From the NCBI RefSeq assembly GCF_000513295.1, contig NC_023065.1:1488001-1552000 (forward strand): 64,000 bases of DNA, in the 5' to 3' direction. Shown one piece after another: positions 53,499-61,950 of this stretch; position 1 is the first letter of the stretch, and every line of letters starts with the position of its first letter. The notes below the pieces were generated by a model that made no database searches, had not been told where the DNA came from, and worked only from the letters and a program-made list of their open reading frames with translations. A program made the position numbers and the translations under genes. The stretch comes from Magnetospirillum gryphiswaldense MSR-1 v2 (GTDB lineage Bacteria; Pseudomonadota; Alphaproteobacteria; Rhodospirillales; Magnetospirillaceae).

Positions 53499-54296
53499 TC
53501 ACCGGAGCAGGTCGATAACCGGCCCATCCATGGGGCGAGCCAAAGGCCCGGATTGACCGGGGCTTTGCGCCCCCAGACGCACCGCCTCGGCGGTGAAATC
53601 GGCCACCGCCACCGCACCGCCCAGAAACCGCCCGCCGCCCATGCCGAAGGTGGCCACATGGATGGCCGCCAGGGTTGGCACCCCGGCCCGCCACACCAAC
53701 ACCGGGGCGCCGGAATCGCCCTTCACCGCGTCGCAATCATGGGTAAGCGCCCCTTCCGCCAATTTGCCGGTGACGCGGCAGCCCACATGGGCGGCGGGGA
53801 TATGCGCCTTGTCCTGACCATACCCCACCGTCACCAATCGATCGGCGGCATTGGGCGAGGTGCCCAGCCCGACCCAACCGACCTTTTCCCCCAACGGCTC
53901 GGCCAGAACCAGCAAGGCCCAATCCTTCGACGCCAGTTCCGCCGAATAGGGCAGATCGAAACGCCAGCCCGGGGCGATCAGGGTTTTCTCGACCGGGGCG
54001 AAGGCCAGATACTGGCCGCGATCATAGCCGGCAACGAAGCGTAATGACGACGCCGGCATGGGCTGGCGCGTCTTCTTGTTCCACAGGCAATGGGCGGCGG
54101 TCACCACCAGCCGGGGGCCGATCAGCATGCCGCTGCAATGCCCGCCCTGGCCGTTGTTCAGGCGCCCAACCGCGCTCCATGGATATTGACCGGCAACCAC
54201 CTCGACGCGGTCATCAGCGCCTTTGATACCGTTCAGATTGGCGGCCATGGCGATTGTCGGCAGCACCAACGCGATAACGACGACCCATGCCTTCAC
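53499..54296 (-). CDS. secreted trypsin-like serine protease
   Basis: A 265-residue protein with a signal peptide (VKAWVVVIALVLPTIAMA) and the S1 trypsin fold. The triad is the His in LVVTAAHCLW, the Asp in SKDWALLVLA and the Ser in KGDSGAPVL. A Cys pair (HCSG...AHC) supports the extracytoplasmic fold. GTG 54296 is supported by AGGA 7 bases upstream and by the overlap with the ELM1 stop (GTGA). It closes the ECH-ELM1-protease operon. Confidence 0.85.
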   Translation of the reverse strand: MKAWVVVIALVLPTIAMAANLNGIKGADDRVEVVAGQYPWSAVGRLNNGQGGHCSGMLIGPRLVVTAAHCLWNKKTRQPMPASSLRFVAGYDRGQYLAFAPVEKTLIAPGWRFDLPYSAELASKDWALLVLAEPLGEKVGWVGLGTSPNAADRLVTVGYGQDKAHIPAAHVGCRVTGKLAEGALTHDCDAVKGDSGAPVLVWRAGVPTLAAIHVATFGMGGGRFLGGAVAVADFTAEAVRLGAQSPGQSGPLARPMDGPVIDLLR

Positions 54297-55258
54297 GGCA
54301 ACATCCTTTCCACCATGGCGGCGATGTCGGCGGCGGCATTCAGGGGCGGATGGCGCCATGGTGCCACCTCCTGCCCCGCTTCCGGCAGCGGACGGGCATA
54401 GCCCTGGTCGTAAAGCTGCCGGTGCAGACGGGCGTGCTTGTCCACCACCCAGCCCGCCGGCGCATAGAGATAGACCGGGGCGGGGCTGGCGCAGGCCTCG
54501 CAGGCCATGGACACCGAATCCCCGGTTACCACCAGGATGTCGGCCAGGGCGAGAAAGCCGAAATAGGGATTGTCGCCACCCGCCGCCCAGGAATGGATGA
54601 AACGCGGCTCGACAACCGTGCCCAACAGCGCCGCTTCGGCCTGTGGGCTGGTGCGGCGACTGGTGGTGACCAGCAGCGACCCGCCCACCGCCAGGGCACC
54701 GGCCCGACGGCCCAGATCGGTGGCCATGGCGGGGGTGAACGGGCGCTTGCGGGTGTCGCCACCGACGATCACCGCCACCCACGGACGCGGCAAAGAGGCG
54801 AAGCGGTCGCGCCAAAGCTCGGCCGCCTCGGCCAGCTTGGCGGCGGTGACCCGGTGGGGCGCACCGGTGATGGGCAACACCCGCGCCCCGGCCAAGCCGC
54901 TATCGTCGTGGCGCGGCACGGCGATCAGATCGAAATCCCCGCGCCCGCCCGGACCGGGGTCCATGATCTGCACCAGCTTGGCCGCCGATTGCCGCTTGAT
55001 CCAGCGGGCGACCGGCGCGGTACGGCGACCGGCGGCGATGACCAGACGCGGCCAGGGCGCCGTCAGACCGGCCCGGCTGGCGGCGGCCACCCCCAGCAGG
55101 CTGGCGCCACGCAGGATGTTGGGCAGCCTTGCCCAGCCGTCATAGGCGATGGACTTGATGGTGAACGGACGGCCCAAGGCCTCGGCCACACCCAGGCACT
55201 GGCCCACATTGCCGGCACGGTCGTCGGCCAGCACCCAGATGTCGCCTTGATGGGTCAT
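54293..55258 (-). CDS. ELM1/GtrOC1-family (DUF1022) protein
   Basis: A 321-residue protein of the family that includes plant ELM1. The N-terminal half (IWVLADDRAGNVGQCLGVAEAL) and PWVAVIVGGDTRKRPF, with VTGDSVSMACEA, look like a two-domain GT-B-type fold. In bacteria its role is unknown; a glycosyltransferase-like activity is plausible. It overlaps the enoyl-CoA hydratase gene (4 bases) upstream and the protease gene downstream, so all three are coupled. Confidence 0.82.
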   Translation of the reverse strand: MTHQGDIWVLADDRAGNVGQCLGVAEALGRPFTIKSIAYDGWARLPNILRGASLLGVAAASRAGLTAPWPRLVIAAGRRTAPVARWIKRQSAAKLVQIMDPGPGGRGDFDLIAVPRHDDSGLAGARVLPITGAPHRVTAAKLAEAAELWRDRFASLPRPWVAVIVGGDTRKRPFTPAMATDLGRRAGALAVGGSLLVTTSRRTSPQAEAALLGTVVEPRFIHSWAAGGDNPYFGFLALADILVVTGDSVSMACEACASPAPVYLYAPAGWVVDKHARLHRQLYDQGYARPLPEAGQEVAPWRHPPLNAAADIAAMVERMLP

Positions 55259-56034
55259 TTGCCGGTAAAGACCGGCTTGCGCTTTTCCTTAAACGCCGCC
55301 TGACCCTCGCGGTAATCATTGGTGTCGAGGAAATCGTAGCACTCATCCAGTTCGGCGGCGGTGATCGGGGCCGGATCGGCCAGACGCTGCAACAGGCGCT
55401 TGTGCCAGCGATTGACCAAGGGCGCGCCGCCGGCCATGCGCTTGGCCGCCGCCAGCACCTCGCCTTCCAGCGCCTCGTCATCGTAGACGCGGTTGACCAG
55501 ACCCTTTTGCAAGGCTTCCTCGGCGTCGAAGATACGGGCTTCCAGCAAAATCTCGGCGGCCACCGCTGGGCCGGCGACGGCGCGGATGACGGCGATCTCC
55601 GGATAGGCCATCACCACCGAAATCTTGTTGATGGGCACGCCGAACTTGCCCGAACGCGCCGCCAGCCGCATGTCGCAGCAACAGGCCAGCTCCAGCCCGC
55701 CGCCGACGCACGGACCGTAAATCATGGCGATCACCGGCTGCGGACAGTTCTTCACCGCGCTCAAAGCGCCGCGCATGATGACGTCATAGGCCTTGGCCTG
55801 ATCGGCATTGGCGCGCAGGGTGTCGAATTCCTCGATATCGGCACCGGGGGCGAAAGCCTTGGTGCCGGCACCGCGCAAGACGATGGCGCGGACATCGCAT
55901 TCGGTGGACAAATCCAGGAAGGCTTCGGTCAGTTTCCGCCATACCGGCAGGTTCAACGCATTCATACGATCGGGGCGGTTGATGGTCACGGTGGCGATGG
56001 CGCCGTCGCGGCTGACCAGGATCTCGTCGGACAT
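55255..56034 (-). CDS. enoyl-CoA hydratase/isomerase family protein
   Basis: A 259-residue crotonase-fold enzyme. [11 protein letters not shown] forms the CoA oxyanion hole, and [21 protein letters not shown] carries the second. The usual catalytic Glu position of hydratases falls near [11 protein letters not shown], where a Glu is not obvious, so the reaction is uncertain. It is the first gene of the three-gene operon, divergent from pyrE. Confidence 0.86.
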   Translation of the reverse strand: MSDEILVSRDGAIATVTINRPDRMNALNLPVWRKLTEAFLDLSTECDVRAIVLRGAGTKAFAPGADIEEFDTLRANADQAKAYDVIMRGALSAVKNCPQPVIAMIYGPCVGGGLELACCCDMRLAARSGKFGVPINKISVVMAYPEIAVIRAVAGPAVAAEILLEARIFDAEEALQKGLVNRVYDDEALEGEVLAAAKRMAGGAPLVNRWHKRLLQRLADPAPITAAELDECYDFLDTNDYREGQAAFKEKRKPVFTGK

Positions 56035-56125
56035 TTCGCTTCCCTTGTTGTTTGCCGTCTTGCAGGAAGGGGCGATTGTGGCCTATAGAGCCCCAAGCCG
56101 ACAACCCAGTCGAAAGGCCGGACAC

Positions 56126-56815
56126 ATGCAAACCGCTTCCCGCACGCCCGAACACAAGAAGGCGGCCCTGACCACCGCCCGTATTTTGTTGGAGATCAAG
56201 GCCGTCAACTTCCGCCCGGAAGAGCCTTATACCCTGACCTCGGGCTGGGCCAGCCCGGTCTATGTGGATTGCCGCAAGGTCATCAGCTTCCCCCGCGCCC
56301 GCCAAAAGATCTGCGAGTTGGCCAGCAACGCCATCCTGCGCGAAGTGGGCTATGAAAGCTTCGACGCCGTCGCCGGCGGCGAAACCGCCGGCATCCCCTA
56401 TGCCGCCTGGATTTCCGATCGGCTGATGGTGCCCATGCTGTACGTGCGCAAGAAGCCCAAGGGCTTTGGCCGCAACGCCCAGATCGAGGGCGAGTTCGCC
56501 AATGGCGCCCGCGTGGTGCTGGTGGAAGACCTGGCGTCCGACGGCGCCTCCAAGGTCAATTTCTGCAACGCCCTGCGTGAAGCCGGGGCCGAAGTCAGCC
56601 ATGCCTTCGTCGTCTTCTTCTATGGTGTCTTCCCCGGCGCCCTGAAGGCGCTGAACGAGACCGGCGTCGAGCTGTCGTATCTGTGCAATTGGTGGGACGT
56701 CCTGGAAGTGGCCGAACAGGATGGCCTGTTCGACCGCAAGACCCTGGAAGCGGTACGCAGCTTCCTGCACGATCCGGTGCAATGGTCGAAGCTACACGGC
56801 GGTCGCGCCGAGTAA
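56126..56815 (+). CDS. pyrE: orotate phosphoribosyltransferase
   Basis: A 229-residue type I PRTase making OMP from orotate and [20 protein letters not shown] is the orotate loop region, [10 protein letters not shown] the flexible catalytic loop, and [14 protein letters not shown] the PRPP-binding motif. ATG 56126 is six bases past an AAAGG. It is followed by an intrinsic terminator at 56842. Confidence 0.93.
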   Translation: MQTASRTPEHKKAALTTARILLEIKAVNFRPEEPYTLTSGWASPVYVDCRKVISFPRARQKICELASNAILREVGYESFDAVAGGETAGIPYAAWISDRLMVPMLYVRKKPKGFGRNAQIEGEFANGARVVLVEDLASDGASKVNFCNALREAGAEVSHAFVVFFYGVFPGALKALNETGVELSYLCNWWDVLEVAEQDGLFDRKTLEAVRSFLHDPVQWSKLHGGRAE

Positions 56816-56841
56816 AGCCGCCGATCCCTTTGATCGTCCGC

Positions 56842-56867
56842 AAACCCCGCCCTCACCGGCGGGGTTT
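56842..56867 (+). terminator. pyrE terminator
   Basis: AAACCCCGCC (56842-56851) pairs with GGCGGGGTTT (56858-56867), followed by GTTTTT. Confidence 0.88.
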
Positions 56868-56895
56868 GTTTTTGCCTGTCCCGTCGGAATCAAAA

Positions 56896-56916
56896 ACCCC
56901 CGCCGATGGCGGGGGT
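56896..56916 (-). terminator. terminator of the 56947 gene
   Basis: ACCCCCGCC (56896-56904) and GGCGGGGGT (56908-56916) form the stem. Reading on the minus strand, TTTTTG follows. Confidence 0.85.
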
Positions 56917-56946
56917 GAAGCGGTCCGATTATTCGGACGGGTGCTT

Positions 56947-57363
56947 TCAGGCCGCCTGGGCACGGCAGATATGGGCATCCAGGCGCTCCAGCAGCCACTG
57001 GCTGAATTCCGCCTTGGCATGGGTACGGCGATGCTGGCGCCAGGCGTTCAGCATGACGCTCATGACGCCATAGGCCGCCGACTGGGCGGCGAAGATACCG
57101 GCGAAGCGGCGATTGAGAGCGATGAAGTCGCTGGATTGCCCCTGAGCCACCGCCAGGGATTGATGGCGCAGCTCTTCGCGATGGCGCACCAGTTCCGGAC
57201 CATCGGCGAGAAAACCGATCACCCGCCACAATTCGCGGTTATAGGTCAGGGCATCGGCCATGCCGCCCAATTGCTCGGCCCGTTCCAGACGAGTCAGCCC
57301 AACTTCAAGGGCCACAGCCACTTCAACATCGACGCAGATGTCATTGCGCTGACCGATCGACAT
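56947..57363 (-). CDS. uncharacterised helical protein with FlaF-like motif
   Basis: A 138-residue all-helical protein. LTYNRELWRVIGFLADGPE resembles the NRxLW segment of the flagellin regulator FlaF, and LRHQSLAVAQ the following helix, but overall similarity is low and no other flagellar gene is near. ATG 57363 has GGAACG upstream; the longer frame is unlikely. It is flanked upstream by the inverted repeat at 57512. I do not assign a function. Confidence 0.6.
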   Translation of the reverse strand: MSIGQRNDICVDVEVAVALEVGLTRLERAEQLGGMADALTYNRELWRVIGFLADGPELVRHREELRHQSLAVAQGQSSDFIALNRRFAGIFAAQSAAYGVMSVMLNAWRQHRRTHAKAEFSQWLLERLDAHICRAQAA

Positions 57364-57511
57364 GGTTCGTTCCTTCCCAGACCATTTCCACTGCCCGATA
57401 CTCTTGACCGGTTGAGAACCAATATGCCGGGAATCAACCACGCCGCACAGATGCGCATGTGGATAGAGGGCCACCGCCATTACGACCAGAGACCCTACGC
57501 CCAGTAGGATA

Positions 57512-57537
57512 TAAACTACGCCTTTAGAAGTAGTTTA
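57512..57537. promoter_or_regulatory. inverted repeat upstream of the 56947 gene
   Basis: TAAACTAC (57512-57519) and GTAGTTTA (57530-57537) around a 10-base spacer, in an AT-rich stretch. It lies 14 bases beyond the GNAT stop codon and about 150 bases before the 57363 start, so it could be an operator or a weak terminator. Confidence 0.4.
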
Positions 57538-57551
57538 AAACAGCGCCGACA

Positions 57552-58139
57552 TTAAAAGTCGTCATGCCGGGGCAGTGGCGGGGCGGAACCGCCATCGGGC
57601 AGCGGGCGGTCGTCGTCACCCAGCACGCGGTGCATGATGACCACATCGACCCAGCGCCCGAATTTCAGCCCGACGCCGCGCAGCACGCCTTCCTGGCGAA
57701 AGCCCAAGGACCGGTGCAGACCGATGGACCCCTGATTGGCGGAATCGCCGATGACCGCGATCATGCGGCGATAGCCCAATTCGGTGCAGCGGTCGATCAA
57801 GGCCCCCAGCAGCGCCTTGCCGATGCCACGGCCTTGGACGAAGGGGGCGACATAGATGGAATCCTCGACCGTATAGCGATAAGCCGAGCGTGGACGCCAG
57901 GGCCCGGCATAGGTATAGCCCAACACCTCGCCGTCATCTTCGGCCACCAGATAGGGCAAGTTGCGATCGACCACGTCATCACGGCGCCGCCGCATCTCGG
58001 CGACCGACGGCACCTCTTCCTCGAACGAAGCGGCGCTGCGGGTGACATAATAGGCATAGATGGCCTGAACCTGATCCATATCGGCCGGTGTGGCCGGGCG
58101 CACCAGCACCGGCAAAGGGGATTGCACCGCCTTGCTCAT
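57552..58139 (-). CDS. GNAT N-acetyltransferase, phosphinothricin-acetyltransferase type
   Basis: A 195-residue GNAT protein. VRPATPADMDQVQAIYAYYV and SFEEEVPS are typical of the Pat/YncA subgroup; the acetyl-CoA loop is QGRGIGKALLGALI and the last strand SLGFRQEGVLRGVGLKFGRW. It acetylates small amines such as phosphinothricin or methionine derivatives in relatives. It overlaps the N-formylglutamate hydrolase gene by 4 bases (ATGA). Confidence 0.87.
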   Translation of the reverse strand: MSKAVQSPLPVLVRPATPADMDQVQAIYAYYVTRSAASFEEEVPSVAEMRRRRDDVVDRNLPYLVAEDDGEVLGYTYAGPWRPRSAYRYTVEDSIYVAPFVQGRGIGKALLGALIDRCTELGYRRMIAVIGDSANQGSIGLHRSLGFRQEGVLRGVGLKFGRWVDVVIMHRVLGDDDRPLPDGGSAPPLPRHDDF

Positions 58140-59023
58140 GGAAAGGCCTGCCGGCGGGTCAAATCGGCGATGGCCGCCACCACGCCGTCCAGATCTTCGG
58201 CCAGCGGGGCAAAGCCGATGGTACGGGTGTGATCGGCCTCGTTCATGTAAAGCGCACGGTTCAGTTCGATCTGCACGGCGTGGCACCCCTGGCGGGGCTG
58301 CCCGTAATGGCGGGTGGTGTAGCCGCCGGCATAAGGCGAATTGCGCACCACCCGATAGCCACGCCGGCGGAATGCATCCTCGATCACGGTGACGATGGGG
58401 CCGGCACAGGCGGCGCCGAAGCAATCGCCCAAGACCACGTCGGCGCCGACGACGGACCCGTCGCCCACATCGACCGGCGCCCCCGAACTGGGCATGGAAT
58501 GGCAATCCACCAACAATGCCCAGCCGAAACGGCGCTGCGTCGCCTCCAGCAGGCGGCGCAGCATGTGGTGATAGGGACGATAATAGCCGCCGATGCGGCG
58601 TTCGATTTCCGATGCCGGCAAACGCCCGGCATAAATATCGGCCCCCGACGCCACCACCTTGGGAATGGTGCCCAACCCGGCGGCAACCCGGGGGGACCGG
58701 GTATTGGCTCCCTCGGGCACCCGACCGGCGAACATGGATGGGTCAAGTTCGTAGGGTTCACGGTTGGGATCGCAAAAGGCGCGCGGAAACCGGGCAGCCA
58801 GCAACGGCGCCCCATGGCGCGGCGCGGCGGCGAACAATTCGTCGACGAAGGAATCCTCGGACCGGCGCAAGGCCCGTGCATCCAGGCGCGCGGCGGCGAT
58901 GAAATCGGGAGTATAGTCGCGGCCCGAATGGGGCGAGGAAAACACCACCGGCACCGTCTGCTCGGACGGAGCAAGGACGGTCAAAACCTGATCCAGGGCC
59001 GGCAAGGTGATGTTTTGATCCAT
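58136..59023 (-). CDS. N-formylglutamate amidohydrolase family protein
   Basis: A 295-residue metal-dependent hydrolase. VVFSSPHSGRDY, FCDPNREPYELD, LLVDCHSMPS and VQIELNRALYM carry the conserved His, Asp, Glu and Arg residues. In histidine degradation HutG-type enzymes release formate from N-formylglutamate; no other hut gene is present here, so the substrate may differ. It is the first gene of a two-gene operon with the acetyltransferase. Confidence 0.87.
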   Translation of the reverse strand: MDQNITLPALDQVLTVLAPSEQTVPVVFSSPHSGRDYTPDFIAAARLDARALRRSEDSFVDELFAAAPRHGAPLLAARFPRAFCDPNREPYELDPSMFAGRVPEGANTRSPRVAAGLGTIPKVVASGADIYAGRLPASEIERRIGGYYRPYHHMLRRLLEATQRRFGWALLVDCHSMPSSGAPVDVGDGSVVGADVVLGDCFGAACAGPIVTVIEDAFRRRGYRVVRNSPYAGGYTTRHYGQPRQGCHAVQIELNRALYMNEADHTRTIGFAPLAEDLDGVVAAIADLTRRQAFP

Positions 59024-59095
59024 GCAAACGGTTTAGCAGGTTGCACCCCATCTGTCACAGGGGGAGTGAAGTGAAAAAAAACCGAAACAGGGGGG

Positions 59096-59124
59096 TTGCC
59101 AACCCCATCAAAAGCCGTTAGAAG
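59096..59124 (+). promoter_or_regulatory. promoter of tRNA-Val
   Basis: TTGCCA (59096-59101), a 17-base spacer, and TAGAAG (59119-59124), about 33 bases upstream of the tRNA. Confidence 0.6.
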
Positions 59125-59156
59125 AACGGCCCTCAGCCACGAGCACCGTGACTGAC

Positions 59157-59231
<75 letters not shown>

Positions 59232-59233
59232 CC

Positions 59234-59261
59234 AAAGCCCCAGGGGAAACCCTGGGGCTTT
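59234..59261 (+). terminator. tRNA-Val terminator
   Basis: AAAGCCCCAGGG (59234-59245) pairs perfectly with CCCTGGGGCTTT (59250-59261) around GAAA. Confidence 0.85.
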
Positions 59262-59372
59262 GTCCGTTTCAGTCGGCCTTTGCCTGTGTTTTTACCGGCC
59301 TGGATTTGCTAAGGTTGTGCTCTTCTCCACATCTGGTATCCATCCGGTGAAGGACGCAGGGGGGGGGCGGCG

Positions 59373-60980
59373 TCAGGCGGCGACGGCGGAGGCCGGGTTG
59401 GCGTTCCGCCAGTTCCAGGGCAGGAGTTCGTCGATGCGGCTGGCGGGGTGACCCGCGATCCGTGCAAGGACATCGGCCAGCCAGGCTTGCGGATCGATGT
59501 CGTTCATCTTGGCTGTGACGATGAGGCTGTACATGGAGGCGGCACGCTGTCCACCGCGGTCGGACCCGGCGAAGAGCCAGGACTTCCGGCCGAGCGCGAT
59601 GCCACGAAGGGCGCGTTCGGCGGAATTGTTGGTCATGCAGACGCGGCCGTCGTCGAGGAAGCGGGTGAAGGCGGGCCAGCGTTTCAGCATGTAGTCCATG
59701 GCCTTGGCAAGATCGTTGCCTCGCGACAGACCGGCGCGCTTCTCCGTCAGCCATCGTTCCAGGTCGGCGACCAGGGGGGCGCTGAGCTCCTGGCGGATCG
59801 CCCGCCGCCGGTCGGCGTCCTGGCCGCTGATGGCGCGCTCGATCTCGAACAGGGCGTCGATGCGCCGGACCGCCTCCAGCGCCAGGGGCGAGATCACCGA
59901 GGCAGCCCGGCCCTCGGCCTTGCGGCGGGCATTGGCCGCCAGGTCGGCTAGGGCGAAGAACGGACGCCTCGCATGCGCCCAGCAGGCGGCCTCCAGGATT
60001 GGCCCGGGTTTTCGGTCGGGCAGGTAGAGTGCGCCATAGCCCCCATAGGCGTCCGCCTGGAGCAGCCCGGCATACCCAGCGAGATGGGCCTGGGGGTGTT
60101 CACCTCTCCGGTCGCGCGAATAGTAGAACATGGCCGCCGGTGGTGCCGGTCCGCCGAAGGGGCGGTCGTCGCGGACATAGACCCAACATCGGCCGGTGTC
60201 GGTCTTGCCCTTCGCCAGGACGGGCACCGTGGTGTCGTCGCCATGCAGACGCGCGGCGGCAAACACATGGGCCTCGATGCGCCGGATCAACGGCTCCAGG
60301 GCGGCGCAGCCGGCGCCCACCTGGTCGGCCAGCGTGGACAGGCTGAGCGGCACACCCTCCTTGGCATAGCGCTCGGCCTGGCGGTTCAGCGGCTGGTGCT
60401 GCCCGAACTTCTCGAACAGGATCATGGCCAGCAGGCTGGGGCCGGCCCAGCCGCGCGGGGTCACATGGAAGGGCGCCGGCGCCTGGCTGATCTTCTCGCA
60501 GTCCCGGCAGCTGAACTTCTCGCGGACCCGCTGGATGACCTTCCACTGGCGCGGGATCACCTCCAGGGTCTCGGTGACGTCCTCGCCGATCTTGCGCAGA
60601 CGGTCACCGCCGCAGCAGGAGCAGGCCGACGGAGCCGGCTCGACCACCCGCTCGCGCGGCAAATGCTCGGGAAACGGCTTGCGGGCAGGCCGGTTGCGGG
60701 TGAAGGCCGCCACGTTGGTGGTGCGCGCCGCGGCCTTCTCGGCGGTGATCTCGTCCTCGGTGGCCGCCGCCGCCAGTTCCTCGAACGCCAGCTCCATCTG
60801 GTCGATCAGGCGGGCCGAGCGTTCCGCCTGGGGGCCGTAGAGTTCGCGCTTCAGTTTCTCGATCTGCAGCTTCTGGTGCGCGATCAGCGCCTGGTCCTCG
60901 GCGGCCCTGGCGCGCGCGACCGCCAGCTCCGCCCTCAGGGCGTCGATGTCGTCTGTCGGGGTCTCGCGGCCGATTTCCAT
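59373..60980 (-). CDS. tnpC: IS66 transposase TnpC
   Basis: A 535-residue IS66-family transposase. An N-terminal coiled-coil with LKRELYGPQAERS is followed by a zinc-finger-like CSCCGGDRL and CRDC, and the DDE core with LHGDDTTVPVL, LQADAYGGYGALY and the late CMTNNSAERALRGI holding the Glu. The C-terminus WLADVLARIAGHPASRIDELLPWNW is family-typical. It is intact. Confidence 0.93.
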   Translation of the reverse strand: MEIGRETPTDDIDALRAELAVARARAAEDQALIAHQKLQIEKLKRELYGPQAERSARLIDQMELAFEELAAAATEDEITAEKAAARTTNVAAFTRNRPARKPFPEHLPRERVVEPAPSACSCCGGDRLRKIGEDVTETLEVIPRQWKVIQRVREKFSCRDCEKISQAPAPFHVTPRGWAGPSLLAMILFEKFGQHQPLNRQAERYAKEGVPLSLSTLADQVGAGCAALEPLIRRIEAHVFAAARLHGDDTTVPVLAKGKTDTGRCWVYVRDDRPFGGPAPPAAMFYYSRDRRGEHPQAHLAGYAGLLQADAYGGYGALYLPDRKPGPILEAACWAHARRPFFALADLAANARRKAEGRAASVISPLALEAVRRIDALFEIERAISGQDADRRRAIRQELSAPLVADLERWLTEKRAGLSRGNDLAKAMDYMLKRWPAFTRFLDDGRVCMTNNSAERALRGIALGRKSWLFAGSDRGGQRAASMYSLIVTAKMNDIDPQAWLADVLARIAGHPASRIDELLPWNWRNANPASAVAA

Positions 60981-61037
60981 GCCCCAATGGAATCATAAAA
61001 CCCGGCCGCTGACTCGCTAAAAATGTGGGTTTCCGCC

Positions 61038-61385
61038 CTATCCGGCACTTCGCGGGCGGAAGGTGTGGCGCGGGTTGCGCCAGTCGATCCCGTCGAGCAT
61101 GTAGGCCAGTTGGGCCGACGAGATCGCCACCACGCCGTCAGCCGGAGAGGGCCAGATGAACCGCCCCTTCTCCAGGCGCTTGGCGTACAGCGACATGCCC
61201 AGGCCGTCGTGCCAAAGGACCTTGATCAGATCCCCCCGAGCACCCCGGAAAACGAACAGGTCACCGGCGTGGGGATCGCGGCCGAGCGCCTCCTGCACCT
61301 GCAGCGCCAAGCCGTTCATGCCGCGCCGCATGTCCGTCCGCCCGACCGCCAGCCAGACCCGGACGCCCGTCGGAACCGGGATCAT
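61038..61385 (-). CDS. tnpB: IS66 Orf2 accessory protein TnpB
   Basis: A 115-residue protein with the IS66 Orf2 signature: VRVWLAVGRTDMRRGMNGLA, FVFRGARGDLIKVLWHDG, and KRLEKGRFIWP. It is needed for IS66 transposition with TnpA and TnpC. It overlaps tnpA by 4 bases (ATGA) and ends 57 bases before tnpC starts. Confidence 0.93.
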   Translation of the reverse strand: MIPVPTGVRVWLAVGRTDMRRGMNGLALQVQEALGRDPHAGDLFVFRGARGDLIKVLWHDGLGMSLYAKRLEKGRFIWPSPADGVVAISSAQLAYMLDGIDWRNPRHTFRPRSAG

Positions 61386-61747
61386 CGCCGCTCCAGCACG
61401 TCCAAGACCCGGCACAGCAGCTGGGCACCGACACCATCGCCGACACGGACACGGTAGCCACCAGCCAGATCGATCTCCACCACGCCGGCAGAAGAAGAGG
61501 CTTCCTTCCGCCCGGAGGCCGCCATGTCCTCGGCCACCACCACCGGCACCATATGGGCCGGCACCGTCTCGCCCTGTTGTCCCCCGAAACGCTTGCGCCA
61601 AGTGAAAACCTGATTGTCGTTGACCCCGTACCGCCGCGCCACCCCGGCCACAGAGGCCCCGGGCTCGTAGGTCGCCGCGACGATCTCCCGCTTCAGATCC
61701 TCAGGCCAAGAACGGTTCCGCCGCCGCCCGGTCGAGTTTCTGTCCAT
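61382..61747 (-). CDS. tnpA: IS66 accessory protein TnpA
   Basis: A 121-residue protein with a helix-turn-helix of the transposase-8 type: RSWPEDLKREIVAATYEPGA, GVARRYGVNDNQVFTWRKRF. The C-terminal part is basic and Val-rich. ATG 61747 is chosen; a TTG at 61786 would extend it by 13 residues. It is the first gene of the IS66 operon. Confidence 0.88.
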   Translation of the reverse strand: MDRNSTGRRRNRSWPEDLKREIVAATYEPGASVAGVARRYGVNDNQVFTWRKRFGGQQGETVPAHMVPVVVAEDMAASGRKEASSSAGVVEIDLAGGYRVRVGDGVGAQLLCRVLDVLERR

Positions 61748-61950
61748 AAATGAATCCGTGGACACTTCCGCCAACTTCAACGCCAATCAGGCGATCAGCT
61801 TCGCCGAAGCTCACCCGGCCGGGAAGGCGGTCCACGCCGGAGGGATACAATAAAAACGACGCCCATATGCATATGCCGTTATCGGCGCGCCTCGGCGAAG
61901 ATTTTGTGACTGAGGCCCCTGTCCCCGCAATTCCACGATGACGCAAAAAT

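Larger units (their letters stand above)
59336..61848 (-). mobile_element. IS66-family insertion sequence
   Basis: About 2.5 kb with the standard three minus-strand genes tnpA, tnpB and tnpC. The ends are inverted: GTATCCATCCGGTG on the left and GTATCCCTCCGGCG read from the right. No 8-base target duplication is visible (left flank CACATCTG, right flank AATAAAAA), so the ends are approximate or one flank has been rearranged. It lies about 105 bases beyond tRNA-Val. Confidence 0.85.

Noticed and set aside
53372-53659. 95-codon protein at the start of the hairpin cluster
   Set aside because: It reads through perfect hairpins and then antisense-frame to the protease gene, with no domain.
56947-57363. 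confident FlaF assignment
   Set aside because: Only the NRxLW-type segment matches, and no flagellin or FlbT gene is adjacent.
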